NCBI RefSeq assembly: GCF_020010925.1
Contig: NZ_JAGJBZ010000003.1
Span: 124,001-188,000, forward strand
Length of the DNA: 64,000 nucleotides
Direction of reading: 5' to 3'
Origin: Streptomyces griseiscabiei
GTDB lineage: Bacteria; Actinomycetota; Actinomycetes; Streptomycetales; Streptomycetaceae
In this document: in pieces, positions 18,384 through 26,437 of the stretch
Layout: every line of letters begins with the position of its first letter
How positions within the stretch are numbered: position 1 is the stretch's first letter
The notes under the pieces: generated by a model
What the model was told of the DNA's origin: nothing
Databases searched by the model: none
Seen by the model: only the letters and a program-made list of their open reading frames with translations
Made by a program: the position numbers and the translations under genes

Positions 18384-18977
18384 ATGGCCCGCCTCAGCCG
18401 CGTCGAGAGTCAGGGACGGACGCGCGAACGGCTCGTCGCCACCGCGCGGCAGCTGTTCCTCTCCCATGGCTACGCCGCCACCTCGCTCAGCGACGTCGCG
18501 GAGACGGCCGGCTACTCCAAGGGCGCCGTCTACTCCAACTTCCGCAGCAAGGACCATCTCTGCCTCGCCGCGCTGGACGACATCCGGGCCGAGCAGCTGG
18601 GGCTGCTCACGGACGCCGTCATGGGCGAGGCCGGGATCGAGGACCGGCTGGCGGCCTTCGCCGCGTGGGCCGAGGCGCACATCGGCGACGAGGCGTGGAC
18701 CACGCTGGAGGTCGAGTTCCTCACCAGCGCCCGGCACGACGACGAACTGCGGGCCGAGATCGCCGCCCGGGTCGCGACGATCCGCGAGGCCCTGGCCCAC
18801 CTGCTCGACGCCCTCGCCCTGGAACTGGGCGTCACCCCGGCCATGCCCGCCGACCGCGCCGCGATGACCCTGCTCAGCCTGGGCATCGGCCTCGGCGTCC
18901 AACGCGTCGCCGACCCGTCCGTCCCCACCGCCGTACTGACGGAGACGCTGCGGCTGGTCCTGCGGATGGACGGGTGA
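18384..18977 (+). CDS. TetR-family transcriptional regulator
   Basis: A 197-residue repressor. The N-terminal HTH (about 12-58) reads RERLVATARQLFLSHGYAATSLSDVAETAGYSKGAVYSNFRSKDHL, shown here only as key parts: TSLSDVAETAGYSKGAVYSN with the following F-x-S-K-x-x-L. The all-helical C-terminal domain would bind a small lipophilic ligand. The ATG at 18384 has GAAGGAGGGG upstream. It is divergent from the patatin/monooxygenase pair with the 19-bp palindrome between, so it most likely represses both that pair and itself. Confidence 0.92.
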   Translation: MARLSRVESQGRTRERLVATARQLFLSHGYAATSLSDVAETAGYSKGAVYSNFRSKDHLCLAALDDIRAEQLGLLTDAVMGEAGIEDRLAAFAAWAEAHIGDEAWTTLEVEFLTSARHDDELRAEIAARVATIREALAHLLDALALELGVTPAMPADRAAMTLLSLGIGLGVQRVADPSVPTAVLTETLRLVLRMDG

Positions 18978-19034
18978 TCACGGGGTCGGGCGGCTGAACG
19001 CGTCAGGCTCGCCCGCGCTCATGCCCGCCCCCGC

Positions 19035-20306
19035 TCATGCCCGCCCCCGTGACTCCGCCGCCCGGCGGGCCAGGGAGTCGAAGACCACGGCCACGAGCAG
19101 GACGCCGCCGGTGATCATGAACTGGACGGCGGGCTGGACGCCGAGCAGGGCCATGCCCGAGGCGATGGACTGGATGATGAGGACGCCCAGCAGGGCGGAC
19201 CAGGTCGAGCCGCGGCCGCCGAAGAGGCTGGTGCCGCCGATGACGGCGGCGGCGATGGCGTTGATCAGCAGCATCCCGGAGCCCGGGACCTGGGTCGCCG
19301 AGGTGAGGCGCGAGGCGACGAACAGGCCGCCGACCGCCGCCAGGGTCCCCGACGCCAGGAACACCCAGATCCGTACGCGCGACACGTCGACGCCGGAGCG
19401 CCGGGCCGCCTCCACCCCGCTGCCGAGCGCCAGGACCTGACGGCCGTGGACGGTACGGCGCAGGAAGAGGTCCGAGGCCAGGATGACCACGAGGAAGATC
19501 AGCAGGGCGAGGGGGAGGCCCTCGAAGCGGTTCAGGACGGCGACCGTGGCGAAGGAGACCGCGGCCAGGAGAGCCGTGCGCAGCCAGATCTCGCCCTTCG
19601 CCCGGCACGGCATCCCGGCGGCGGCGCGGCGGGCGCGGTCGTGGCGGCGCAGGAGGAGATAGACGACCGGGCCGAGCGCGGCCAGGCCGTAGGTGACGGC
19701 GGGGGAGCCGAAGGAGCGGCTGGTCAGCTCGGCCACCAGCCCGTCGTCGCTGAAGCTGATGGAGCTCTCCGGGCCGAGCAGGTAGAGCATCAGGCCGTTC
19801 CAGGCCAGCAGGCCCGCGAGGGTGACGACGAACGCGGGGACGCCGATCTTGGTGAACACGAAGCCGTGGAGCGCCCCGGCCGCCGCGCCGCAGGACACCG
19901 CGACGAGCACGGCGAGCCCCTCCGGCATGCCCTGGTTCACGTTCAGCGCGGCGAACATCGCGCCGGAGAGGCCCGCCAGCGAGCCCACCGACAGGTCGAT
20001 CTCGCCGATCAGCAGCACGAAGACGACGCCGACGGCGACCATGCCGGTGCCGACGATCTCCACGCTGAGGACGGAGAGGTTGCGCGGGGAGAGGAAGTTC
20101 TCGTTGAGGCTCTGGAAGACGATCCAGGTCACGGCGAGGGCGAGCAGGGCGGGCGCCGGGCCGAGCTCCCCCTCGTGCAGGCGGCGGCGCACGGCGTGGG
20201 CGTACGCGCGGGGGCGGTCGCCGTACCAGCGGCCGTGCCCGTGCGGGCCCGGCTCGTGCGAGCCCCCGTTCCGCGGGCGCCCCTCTCCGTTCCCCCTCAC
20301 GGCCAT
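19035..20306 (-). CDS. CUT2-family sugar ABC transporter permease (RbsC/XylH-like)
   Basis: A 423-residue permease with about ten membrane segments. After a polar Gly/Arg-rich N terminus of ~45 residues come NLSVLSVEIVGTGMVAVGVV, the signature GEIDLSVGSLAGLSGA and, near the end, INAIAAAVIGGTSLFGGRG, all diagnostic of the ribose/xylose permease family. It forms the channel for the upstream ATPase and binding lipoprotein. The ATG at 20306 has GGAGGAG directly upstream and overlaps the end of the ATPase gene by 10 bp, so the two are translationally coupled. Substrate is probably a monosaccharide such as xylose or fructose, not resolvable here. Confidence 0.9.
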   Translation of the reverse strand: MAVRGNGEGRPRNGGSHEPGPHGHGRWYGDRPRAYAHAVRRRLHEGELGPAPALLALAVTWIVFQSLNENFLSPRNLSVLSVEIVGTGMVAVGVVFVLLIGEIDLSVGSLAGLSGAMFAALNVNQGMPEGLAVLVAVSCGAAAGALHGFVFTKIGVPAFVVTLAGLLAWNGLMLYLLGPESSISFSDDGLVAELTSRSFGSPAVTYGLAALGPVVYLLLRRHDRARRAAAGMPCRAKGEIWLRTALLAAVSFATVAVLNRFEGLPLALLIFLVVILASDLFLRRTVHGRQVLALGSGVEAARRSGVDVSRVRIWVFLASGTLAAVGGLFVASRLTSATQVPGSGMLLINAIAAAVIGGTSLFGGRGSTWSALLGVLIIQSIASGMALLGVQPAVQFMITGGVLLVAVVFDSLARRAAESRGRA

Positions 20307-21073
20307 GTCTCCTCCGGGTCGGACGCGTGGTGGCCCGCGGTGTTGTCCACCGCGCCGGTGATGGAGGAGATGATCTGTTCCTGGGAGGTCGTGCTGACGT
20401 CGAACAGGCCGTTGTTGCGGCCGAGGCGCAGGACGGCGATCCGGTCGGCGACGGCCTTGATGTCCCCCATGTTGTGGCTGATGAGGAGCACTCCGGTGCC
20501 CCGGTCGCGCAGTTCCTCGATGAGGTCGAGGAGCTGGTTGGTCTGTTCGAGGCCGAGGGACGCGGTGGGCTCGTCCAGCAGGAGCAGCCGGGGCGCGGTG
20601 ACGAAGGACCGGGTGATCGCGACGACCTGCCGCTGGCCGCCGGAGAGGGTGGCGAGGGGGACGCGGACGTCGGGGATGCGGATGGAGAGCGTGCGCAGCA
20701 GTTCGCGGGTCCGGCGCTCCATCTCCACCTCGTCGAGGACGCCGAAGCGGTGGATCTCGCGGCCGAGGAAGAGATTGCCGACGACGTCGAGGTTCCCGCA
20801 CATCGCGAGGTCCTGGTAGACGGCCGCGATGCCGAGGAGCTGGGCGTCCTGGGGGCGTCTGATCTGGACGGCCTCGCCCTCCCACTCGATGACGCCCTTG
20901 TCCGGGGGGCCGACCCCGGAGATCACCTTGACCAGGGTGGACTTCCCGGCGGCGTTGTCGCCGACCAGGGCGACCACCTCCCCGGCCCTGATCTCCAGTT
21001 CGACGTCGACCAGCGCCTGGACGGCGGCGAAGCGTTTGGAGACGCCGCGCAACGCCAGCAAGGGCTGAACCAC
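20297..21073 (-). CDS. Single-domain sugar ABC transporter ATPase (FrcA/XylG-like)
   Basis: A 258-residue ABC ATPase with Walker A GDNAAGKST, signature LSGGQRQ, Walker B LLLLDEPTASLG and H-loop LISHNM. It powers the adjacent CUT2 permease. Most CUT2 ATPases (RbsA, AraG) are fused tandem proteins of ~500 residues; this is a single-domain form as in FrcA, so it should act as a homodimer. The GTG at 21073 has GGAGG 7 bases upstream. The gene lies 71 bp after the binding-protein gene and overlaps the permease start. Confidence 0.92.
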   Translation of the reverse strand: MVQPLLALRGVSKRFAAVQALVDVELEIRAGEVVALVGDNAAGKSTLVKVISGVGPPDKGVIEWEGEAVQIRRPQDAQLLGIAAVYQDLAMCGNLDVVGNLFLGREIHRFGVLDEVEMERRTRELLRTLSIRIPDVRVPLATLSGGQRQVVAITRSFVTAPRLLLLDEPTASLGLEQTNQLLDLIEELRDRGTGVLLISHNMGDIKAVADRIAVLRLGRNNGLFDVSTTSQEQIISSITGAVDNTAGHHASDPEETWP

Positions 21074-21144
21074 CGGGTCACCTCCTGGAGGGGGCGGACA
21101 GGACTGACGGGGTCGCTGAGGCTCATGCGAGGCTCATGTGAGGT

Positions 21145-22278
21145 TCATGGGGTGAGTCCGGCCCTGTCGCACGCGGGCCGGAGCTTCGGGGTGCATATCT
21201 GGTCGATGGTGTACATACCGTCCTTGACCAGAGTCTCCTTGATGTTGTCGGCCCTCACCGGGACCGACGGCAGCAGGACCGCCGGAATGTCCTTGTCGGT
21301 GGGGCTGTCGACGGTGCCGGTGGCGATGGAGTCGACCGACTCCCCGCGCCCCAGGGCGACGGCCATCTCGGCGGCGGCGTCGGCCGCGGGCTCGAACGGC
21401 TTGTAGATGGTCATGTGCTGGCTGCCCTGCACGATGCGCTGGACGGCCACGAGGTCGGCGTCCTGCCCGGTGACCGGCGGCAGCGGCCGTACGGCACTGG
21501 CGTTGAGGGCGGAGACCACGGCGCCGGCGAGGCTGTCGTTGGCGGCGAGGACACCGTCGATGTTGTTCGCGCCGAGGGCGGAGATGGCGCCGCTCATGTT
21601 GGCGTAGCCGTTCTCCGGCCGCCAGCCGACGGTGTCGTACGACTTCCCGATCTTCACCTTGCCCTTGAGGACGGAGAGCGCGCCGCGTTTGTACCAGCCG
21701 GCGTTGGGGTCGGTCGTGGCGCCGTTCATCATCACGATCTGGCCGCCGTCCGCCTTGTCGCCCATGGCCTTCAGCAGCTCCTCGGCCTGGAGCCTGCCGA
21801 CGATCTCGCCGTCGAAGGTGACGTAACCGGAGATGGGGCCCTGGGCGAGCCGGTCGTAGGCGACGACCGGGATGCCGGCCCGGTCGGCGGCCTCGACGGA
21901 GGAGCGCAGCGCCTTGGGGTCGATGGCGGCGACGATCAGCACGTCCACGCCCCGGGTGATCATCGCGTCCAGCTGCTGGCGCTGGACCTGTGGTTCGGCC
22001 GTGGCCGCGACGGTGGCCGCCGGGCAGCCCGGGCACAGCTCCTTCAGCCGCTTCTCGATCAGGGGTCTGTCGAACTGCCCGAAGCGGGAGGCCCCGCCAC
22101 CCGGGAGCAGGACACCGACGGTCAGGTCGTCCCCTCCTCCGCCACCCCCGCTCCCGCTGCCCCCGCCCCCGCCACATGCCCCGGTCAGCACCAGACCGGC
22201 GGCGACCACGAACGCCGCGCCCGCCCGGCTGAGGGACCTACGTTTCACGGCCGCCGTACGGCCGACGCCGAGACCCAT
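21145..22278 (-). CDS. Sugar-binding lipoprotein of the CUT2 ABC transporter (XylF/ChvE-like)
   Basis: A 377-residue solute-binding lipoprotein. A positively charged N terminus and hydrophobic core lead to the lipobox LTGAC (lipidated Cys about residue 35), then a Gly/Ser linker of ~15 residues. The periplasmic-binding fold type I follows: LTVGVLLPGGGASRFGQFDR, AAIDPKALRSSVEAADRAGIPVVAYDR, a hinge with VTFDGEIVGRLQAEEL, and VTGQDADLVAVQRIVQGSQHMT. These are close to ChvE/XylF. The ATG at 22278 has AAGGA 6 bases upstream. It is the first gene of the three-gene transporter operon. A paralogue lies at 36752-37867. Confidence 0.9.
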   Translation of the reverse strand: MGLGVGRTAAVKRRSLSRAGAAFVVAAGLVLTGACGGGGGSGSGGGGGGDDLTVGVLLPGGGASRFGQFDRPLIEKRLKELCPGCPAATVAATAEPQVQRQQLDAMITRGVDVLIVAAIDPKALRSSVEAADRAGIPVVAYDRLAQGPISGYVTFDGEIVGRLQAEELLKAMGDKADGGQIVMMNGATTDPNAGWYKRGALSVLKGKVKIGKSYDTVGWRPENGYANMSGAISALGANNIDGVLAANDSLAGAVVSALNASAVRPLPPVTGQDADLVAVQRIVQGSQHMTIYKPFEPAADAAAEMAVALGRGESVDSIATGTVDSPTDKDIPAVLLPSVPVRADNIKETLVKDGMYTIDQICTPKLRPACDRAGLTP

Positions 22279-22442
22279 GTCGGTTCCTTAGAACATTTGC
22301 CCGATCTTGCTGGATCCTGCCCCGTTATGGATGTCTCTCGTCCAGCGTAGTCGCGGCGCGGCGAGTCTCCCGCCGAGGTTGCGGGGCCTGAGCGGCGCGC
22401 TGAGCATGGGCCGGGGGAGTCGCGACGGAAGTCGGTGTCCTG

Positions 22443-24002
22443 ATGAGTGCGAGCCGTGTGTCCGACCGGGGGTACGACGACGACCGCCCCCTCCTCTGCC
22501 TGGTCACCGGTGCCACCGGCTACCTCGGCGGGCGGCTGGTGCCCGAGCTGCTCGGCGCCGGGTACGGGGTGCGGTGTCTGGCGCGGTCGCCCGGGAAGCT
22601 GCGGGACCATCCGTGGGCGGGGCGGGCGGAGGTCGTGCGCGGGGACGTGACGGACGCCGAGTCCGTGGGGGCGGCCATGGAGGGTGTGGACGTCGCGTAC
22701 TACCTGGTGCACTCCCTGGGCACCGGGCGGGGCTTCGAGGAGACCGACCGGCGGGCGGCGCGGATCTTCGGGGAGCGGGCGCGGGCGGCGGGCGTACGCC
22801 GGATCGTGTATCTCGGCGGACTGACCCCGGCCGGGGTGCCCGAACGCGAGCTGTCGCCCCATCTGCGGTCCCGCGCCGAGGTGGGCCGGGTGCTGCTGGC
22901 CTCGGGGGTTCCCACCGCCGTACTCCGGGCCGCCGTGATCATCGGGTCGGGCTCGGCGTCGTTCGAGATGCTGCGGCATCTCACCGAGCGGCTGCCCGTG
23001 ATGGTGACCCCGAGCTGGGTGCGCACCCGGATCCAGCCGATCGCCGTACGGGACGTGCTCAGGCTCCTCGTGGGCTGCGCGCGGCTGCCGGACGACGTGA
23101 ACCGGACGTTCGACATCGGCGGGCCGGACGTCGTCACGTACGAGCAGATGATGCGGCGGTACGCGGCCGTCGCGGAGCTGCCGAAGCGGGTGATCGTGCC
23201 CGTGCCGCCGCTCACGCCCCGGCTGTCGAGCCTGTGGGTGGGGCTGGTCACCCCGGTGCCGGGCGGTCTCGCGCGCCCGCTCGTCGAGTCGCTGAGGCAT
23301 GAGGTCGTCTGCGCCGAGCGGGACATCGTCCGGTATGTGCCGGACCCGCCGGAGGGGCCGGTCGGACTCGACCGGGCCATCGCGCTGGCCCTGCGGCGCG
23401 TCCGGGACGCGGACGTGGCCACCCGCTGGTCCTCGGCCGCCACGCCCCGCACCCCCAGCGACCCGCTGCCCACCGACCCCGACTGGGCGGGCGGCAGCCT
23501 GTACGAGGACCGCCGGGAGCGTGCGGTGGCGGCGTCACCGCGGGCGCTGTGGCGGGTGGTGGAGGCGATCGGCGGCGAGAACGGCTGGTACTCCGCGCCC
23601 CTGGCCTGGTCCCTGCGCGGCTGGGCGGACCGGCTCGTCGGCGGGGTCGGCCTGCGCCGGGGCCGCCGCGACGCCACCCGGCTGCGCATCGGCGACAGCC
23701 TCGACTTCTGGCGCGTCGAGGAGATCGAGCCCGGCCGGCTCCTCCGCCTCCGCGCGGAGATGCGGCTCCCGGGGCTGGCATGGCTGGAGATGACCGTGGA
23801 CCGGGACGGGGAGGGGCGGACGGTCTACCGGCAGCGGGCCCTGTTCCATCCGCACGGGCTCGCCGGGCATGTGTACTGGTGGGGCGTGGCTCCCTTCCAC
23901 GCGGCGGTGTTCGGGGGGATGGCGCGCAATATCGCGGCGGCGGCGGCGGAGAGCGCCGCGGCCACCGGGACCACCGGCCCGGTAGCGGCCCGTACGCGCT
24001 GA
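22443..24002 (+). CDS. SDR-type NAD(P)-binding protein fused to a DUF2867 domain
   Basis: A 519-residue two-domain protein. Residues about 15-320 are an atypical SDR/NmrA-like Rossmann domain (LVTGATGYLGGRLVPELL, DVAYYLVHSLG, VYLGGLTPAG). Residues about 350-510 form a DUF2867 domain, a START-like barrel with GENGWYSAPLAWSLRGWADR, LRIGDSLDFWRVEEIEPG and GHVYWWGVAPFH. The active-site YxxxK is not evident (VYLGG in its place), so it may sense NAD(P)H or act on a bound lipid rather than be a classical dehydrogenase. The ATG at 22443 has no strong RBS. It is divergent from the sugar transporter operon. Confidence 0.85.
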   Translation: MSASRVSDRGYDDDRPLLCLVTGATGYLGGRLVPELLGAGYGVRCLARSPGKLRDHPWAGRAEVVRGDVTDAESVGAAMEGVDVAYYLVHSLGTGRGFEETDRRAARIFGERARAAGVRRIVYLGGLTPAGVPERELSPHLRSRAEVGRVLLASGVPTAVLRAAVIIGSGSASFEMLRHLTERLPVMVTPSWVRTRIQPIAVRDVLRLLVGCARLPDDVNRTFDIGGPDVVTYEQMMRRYAAVAELPKRVIVPVPPLTPRLSSLWVGLVTPVPGGLARPLVESLRHEVVCAERDIVRYVPDPPEGPVGLDRAIALALRRVRDADVATRWSSAATPRTPSDPLPTDPDWAGGSLYEDRRERAVAASPRALWRVVEAIGGENGWYSAPLAWSLRGWADRLVGGVGLRRGRRDATRLRIGDSLDFWRVEEIEPGRLLRLRAEMRLPGLAWLEMTVDRDGEGRTVYRQRALFHPHGLAGHVYWWGVAPFHAAVFGGMARNIAAAAAESAAATGTTGPVAARTR

Positions 24003-24032
24003 CGGGGCGGGGCCGCGCAGCCCGGTCCGCTT

Positions 24033-24548
24033 TCAGATCTCCCGCCCGTCGCGCAGGTACACCGGCCGTCCCTCGCGCTGGGCGCGGACCGCGGCGGCGA
24101 ACCGCCGGCGTATCCGGTCCGGCAGCAGCTCCCCGGCCCGGTCGAGGTCGCTGAACCCGGCCTCCCTCAGCTCCCCGTCGCCCGGTGTCAGTCGCACCTC
24201 GGCGTCCAGGGAGCCGCCGTCGAAGACGAAGGCGATCTCGTCGTCCCAGGGCCCGTTCGGCGGGACCCAGTCGACGACCAGGAGCCCCCGCACGACGACG
24301 TCCACGCCCAACTCCTCGCGCAGTTCCCGCACGACCGTGTCCTCCGGAGGCTCGTTCGCCTCGGACATCCCGCCCGGCAGATCCCATCCGGGCTTGTACG
24401 TGGGGTTCACCAGCAACACCCGCCCCGCGAAGTCGCGGAGCAGCACATCGGCCGCCACCCGCTTGCGGGCCTGGGTGGCGTTGCACTCGGCGAGATGGGC
24501 GGCCCACGCGTCGGGGTCGGCGGGGGTGGGGGCGGGCTGCGGCGTCAT
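24033..24548 (-). CDS. NUDIX hydrolase
   Basis: A 171-residue NUDIX enzyme. The NUDIX box begins at G60 (GGMSEANEPPEDTVVRELRE then ELG) with the metal-binding REL-REE core. The flanking RVLLVNPTYKPGWDLPGG is typical of actinobacterial nucleoside-diphosphate-X hydrolases. The start is placed at ATG 24548. A longer frame reaches 24668 but would translate a CGGTAT microsatellite into Asp-Thr repeats, which looks noncoding. It is convergent with the SDR/DUF2867 gene, 30 bp away. Substrate unknown; a nucleotide sugar or oxidised nucleotide is likely for the family. Confidence 0.88.
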   Translation of the reverse strand: MTPQPAPTPADPDAWAAHLAECNATQARKRVAADVLLRDFAGRVLLVNPTYKPGWDLPGGMSEANEPPEDTVVRELREELGVDVVVRGLLVVDWVPPNGPWDDEIAFVFDGGSLDAEVRLTPGDGELREAGFSDLDRAGELLPDRIRRRFAAAVRAQREGRPVYLRDGREI

Positions 24549-24568
24549 CGGCGAGAGCCTCCCGGCGT

Positions 24569-24592
24569 CGGTATCGGTATCGGTATCGGCAT
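24569..24592. repeat. Hexanucleotide microsatellite CGGTAT upstream of the NUDIX gene
   Basis: Three perfect CGGTAT units (24569-24586) are followed by CGGCAT, and a degenerate CGGCGT precedes them at 24563. It begins 20 bp upstream of the NUDIX ATG. Within the 24549-24871 intergenic stretch I see nothing else certain except a possible promoter for the downstream secreted protein. Confidence 0.75.
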
Positions 24593-24871
24593 CGGATCGG
24601 CGCGCAGCAGCATTCTGTCCCGCCGAGCGTCGCCGAACCTTTTTCGCCCCGGACGGCATCCCAGGCACCCGTGTATCCGCAGGTCAACTGGGGTGGGATG
24701 GTTCCAGCGTGCTTGATCGGGTGTTGGTGGTTGCGTCCGGTCGGCGGGACGGCTGATGCTCTTGGTGTCGCACCGAGCAGGTCCGGGCCGACCAGCCGGG
24801 TTCGCCGGGGCGTTCATGATCACCTGTTCGCACCGCTCATCCACACCACTCATCCACACGGGGGAACACCC

Positions 24872-25495
24872 ATGTCCATGCGTATCCGAACGAGCGCCCT
24901 CACCGCCCTCACCGTCGCCGCCCTCGCGGTGGGCTCGGTCCTGATGGCGCCGGCCGCCGGTGCCGCGTCGAAGGCCGCCGCGCCCAAGCTGCTGTCGGCG
25001 TCCCAGCTGCCGCCGCACCCGACGTCGTCCTGGACGGCCGGGCCGGTCACCGAGGGGTTCCCGGAGGCGCTCGGTGTCTGTGTGAGCACGGAGGGCGTGA
25101 TGTCCTACGACTACCAGTACCGGGAGTTCCGGACCGACGTGGACACCAGCGCCGTGCAGCTGACCGTCGTGGCGGACACGGACGCCCTGGCCAAGAAGCT
25201 GGCGAAGCACTACGACGACCTGATCCGCACCTGCGCCGACCGCATCGAGAAGGCCTCGCCCGACGTCGACGCCGAGGGCCGGGACTACGGCACGCTGCCC
25301 GTCGAGGAGGGCGCCCACGTCCGTGGGCTGAACACCGAGACGTCCTGGGGTGCCAACGACGTCGCCCTGATGTCGGTCGGACGGGACGGCAGGACCGTCA
25401 CCGTCGTCCAGTGGCAGCAGATGGGCGACTTCGCCGACGCGCCCGTGGCCGCCTTCAAGAAGACCACGACCACGGCCGTCAACAAGCTGTACTGA
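24872..25495 (+). CDS. Secreted protein of unknown function
   Basis: A 207-residue exported protein. The signal peptide is about residues 1-33 (MSMRIRTSALTALTVAALAV, cleavage after AGA). The mature part has two Cys (CVSTEG and RTCADR) that could form a disulfide, and resembles small actinobacterial lipoprotein-like sensor domains: VQLTVVADTDALAKKLAKHY and VGRDGRTVTVVQWQQMGDF. No lipobox is present. The ATG at 24872 has GGGGGAA about 9 bases upstream. It is convergent with the heme-protein gene 31 bp away. Function not recognised. Confidence 0.7.
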   Translation: MSMRIRTSALTALTVAALAVGSVLMAPAAGAASKAAAPKLLSASQLPPHPTSSWTAGPVTEGFPEALGVCVSTEGVMSYDYQYREFRTDVDTSAVQLTVVADTDALAKKLAKHYDDLIRTCADRIEKASPDVDAEGRDYGTLPVEEGAHVRGLNTETSWGANDVALMSVGRDGRTVTVVQWQQMGDFADAPVAAFKKTTTTAVNKLY

Positions 25496-25526
25496 CCGGC
25501 CGGCTTCGCTGCCGGACCCTGGATCC

Positions 25527-26435
25527 CTACGCGTCCGGCAGCGAGGCCGCCAAGTGCTCCCACGCCCCGTGCACCTGCTCCCCGACGATCCCGAACTGGG
25601 TGATGAGCGCGACGCAGTCGCCGTGTTCGTCGTCGAGTTCCAGGGCGGACGTCGGGCCGTGGGTGGCGGTGGAGCGGACGAGGTGGCAGGAGCGGACGGC
25701 CGGGAGGTCCAGCTCCAGGGAGGCGTTCGCCACCGCCGCGTACACGCGTCCTCCGACCGTGCGGTCGGTGACGTGGACCGCGCCCGCGCAGGCCTGCATC
25801 ACCGACGGGGCGAAGACCGCCACCCCGATCGGCAGGCCCGCCGAGCAGACGTGGTCGAGGAGGGCGGGGAGGACGGCCGGGTCCACCTCGCGGTGCCCGT
25901 CGCCGCGGCGGGTGAGCGCCGCGCGCCGGGCCGCCCCGCCGTCCGCCAGGATCGCGTCCAGCTGGGCCAGTTGGTCGCCGTTCTCCCAGGAGGGCACGTG
26001 CACGCCGGGGCGCTCCCTCGCTCCGGGCGCCCCCGCTCCCGCCCCCGCCTCGACCGTCCCCGCCAGGCCCGCCAGCAGCCGGTCGCCCTCCGACAGGAGC
26101 CGGCCCTCGTGCACGGTCCGGCCGGACGGGGAGAGCAGGCGGACGACGACCGCGTCCTCCGTGTCCCGGGCGACCACCGCCGTGTCCACCCCGTCGGCGG
26201 CCAGGCGGAGCGTGATCGGGCCCGGGGCGACGGTGAACGCCTCGCCGCGCAGGGTCGGCGGCGCGTAGCCGCCCGCCTGGTCGAGCCGGGCCACCGGGCC
26301 GCCGGTGACGGCGTGGACGTACCGGAAGAGCGTCAGGCTGCGGGCCAGTTCCGGCATCCGGGGGTCGATCAGGCGTGCGGTGCCGGGCCGTCGGCCGCGG
26401 CAGGTCCCGAAGCCGCAGCCGTGGTGGTCGGTCAT
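25527..26435 (-). CDS. HemS/ChuX-like heme-handling protein, last gene of the iron-box operon
   Basis: A 302-residue cytosolic protein. The second half (about 180-300) resembles the repeat unit of HemS/HmuS/ChuX heme-degrading or heme-trafficking proteins: LPALLDHVCSAGLPIGVAVF, then a Gly-x-Val strand, CHLVRSTATHGPTSALELDD and CVALITQFG. The N-terminal half carries a weaker copy (ITLRLAADGVDTAVVARDTED, VVVRLLSPSGRTVHE). The short Cys/His-rich start (MTDHHGCGFGTC) could bind metal. The ATG at 26435 lies 2 bp after the diflavin reductase stop, so the genes are co-transcribed. A role in taking electrons from that reductase to open heme is plausible but inferred. Confidence 0.65.
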   Translation of the reverse strand: MTDHHGCGFGTCRGRRPGTARLIDPRMPELARSLTLFRYVHAVTGGPVARLDQAGGYAPPTLRGEAFTVAPGPITLRLAADGVDTAVVARDTEDAVVVRLLSPSGRTVHEGRLLSEGDRLLAGLAGTVEAGAGAGAPGARERPGVHVPSWENGDQLAQLDAILADGGAARRAALTRRGDGHREVDPAVLPALLDHVCSAGLPIGVAVFAPSVMQACAGAVHVTDRTVGGRVYAAVANASLELDLPAVRSCHLVRSTATHGPTSALELDDEHGDCVALITQFGIVGEQVHGAWEHLAASLPDA

Positions 26436-26437
26436 GG

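Noticed and set aside
15621..18902. One 1093-codon minus-strand frame as a single giant protein
   Set aside because: Only its middle (18233 to about 17229) is patatin-like; the N-terminal part is antisense to the TetR gene and the C-terminal part is a shadow of the monooxygenase.
24185..24871. Upstream extension of the secreted protein at 24872 to 24185
   Set aside because: The extension is antisense to the NUDIX gene and would hide the signal peptide.
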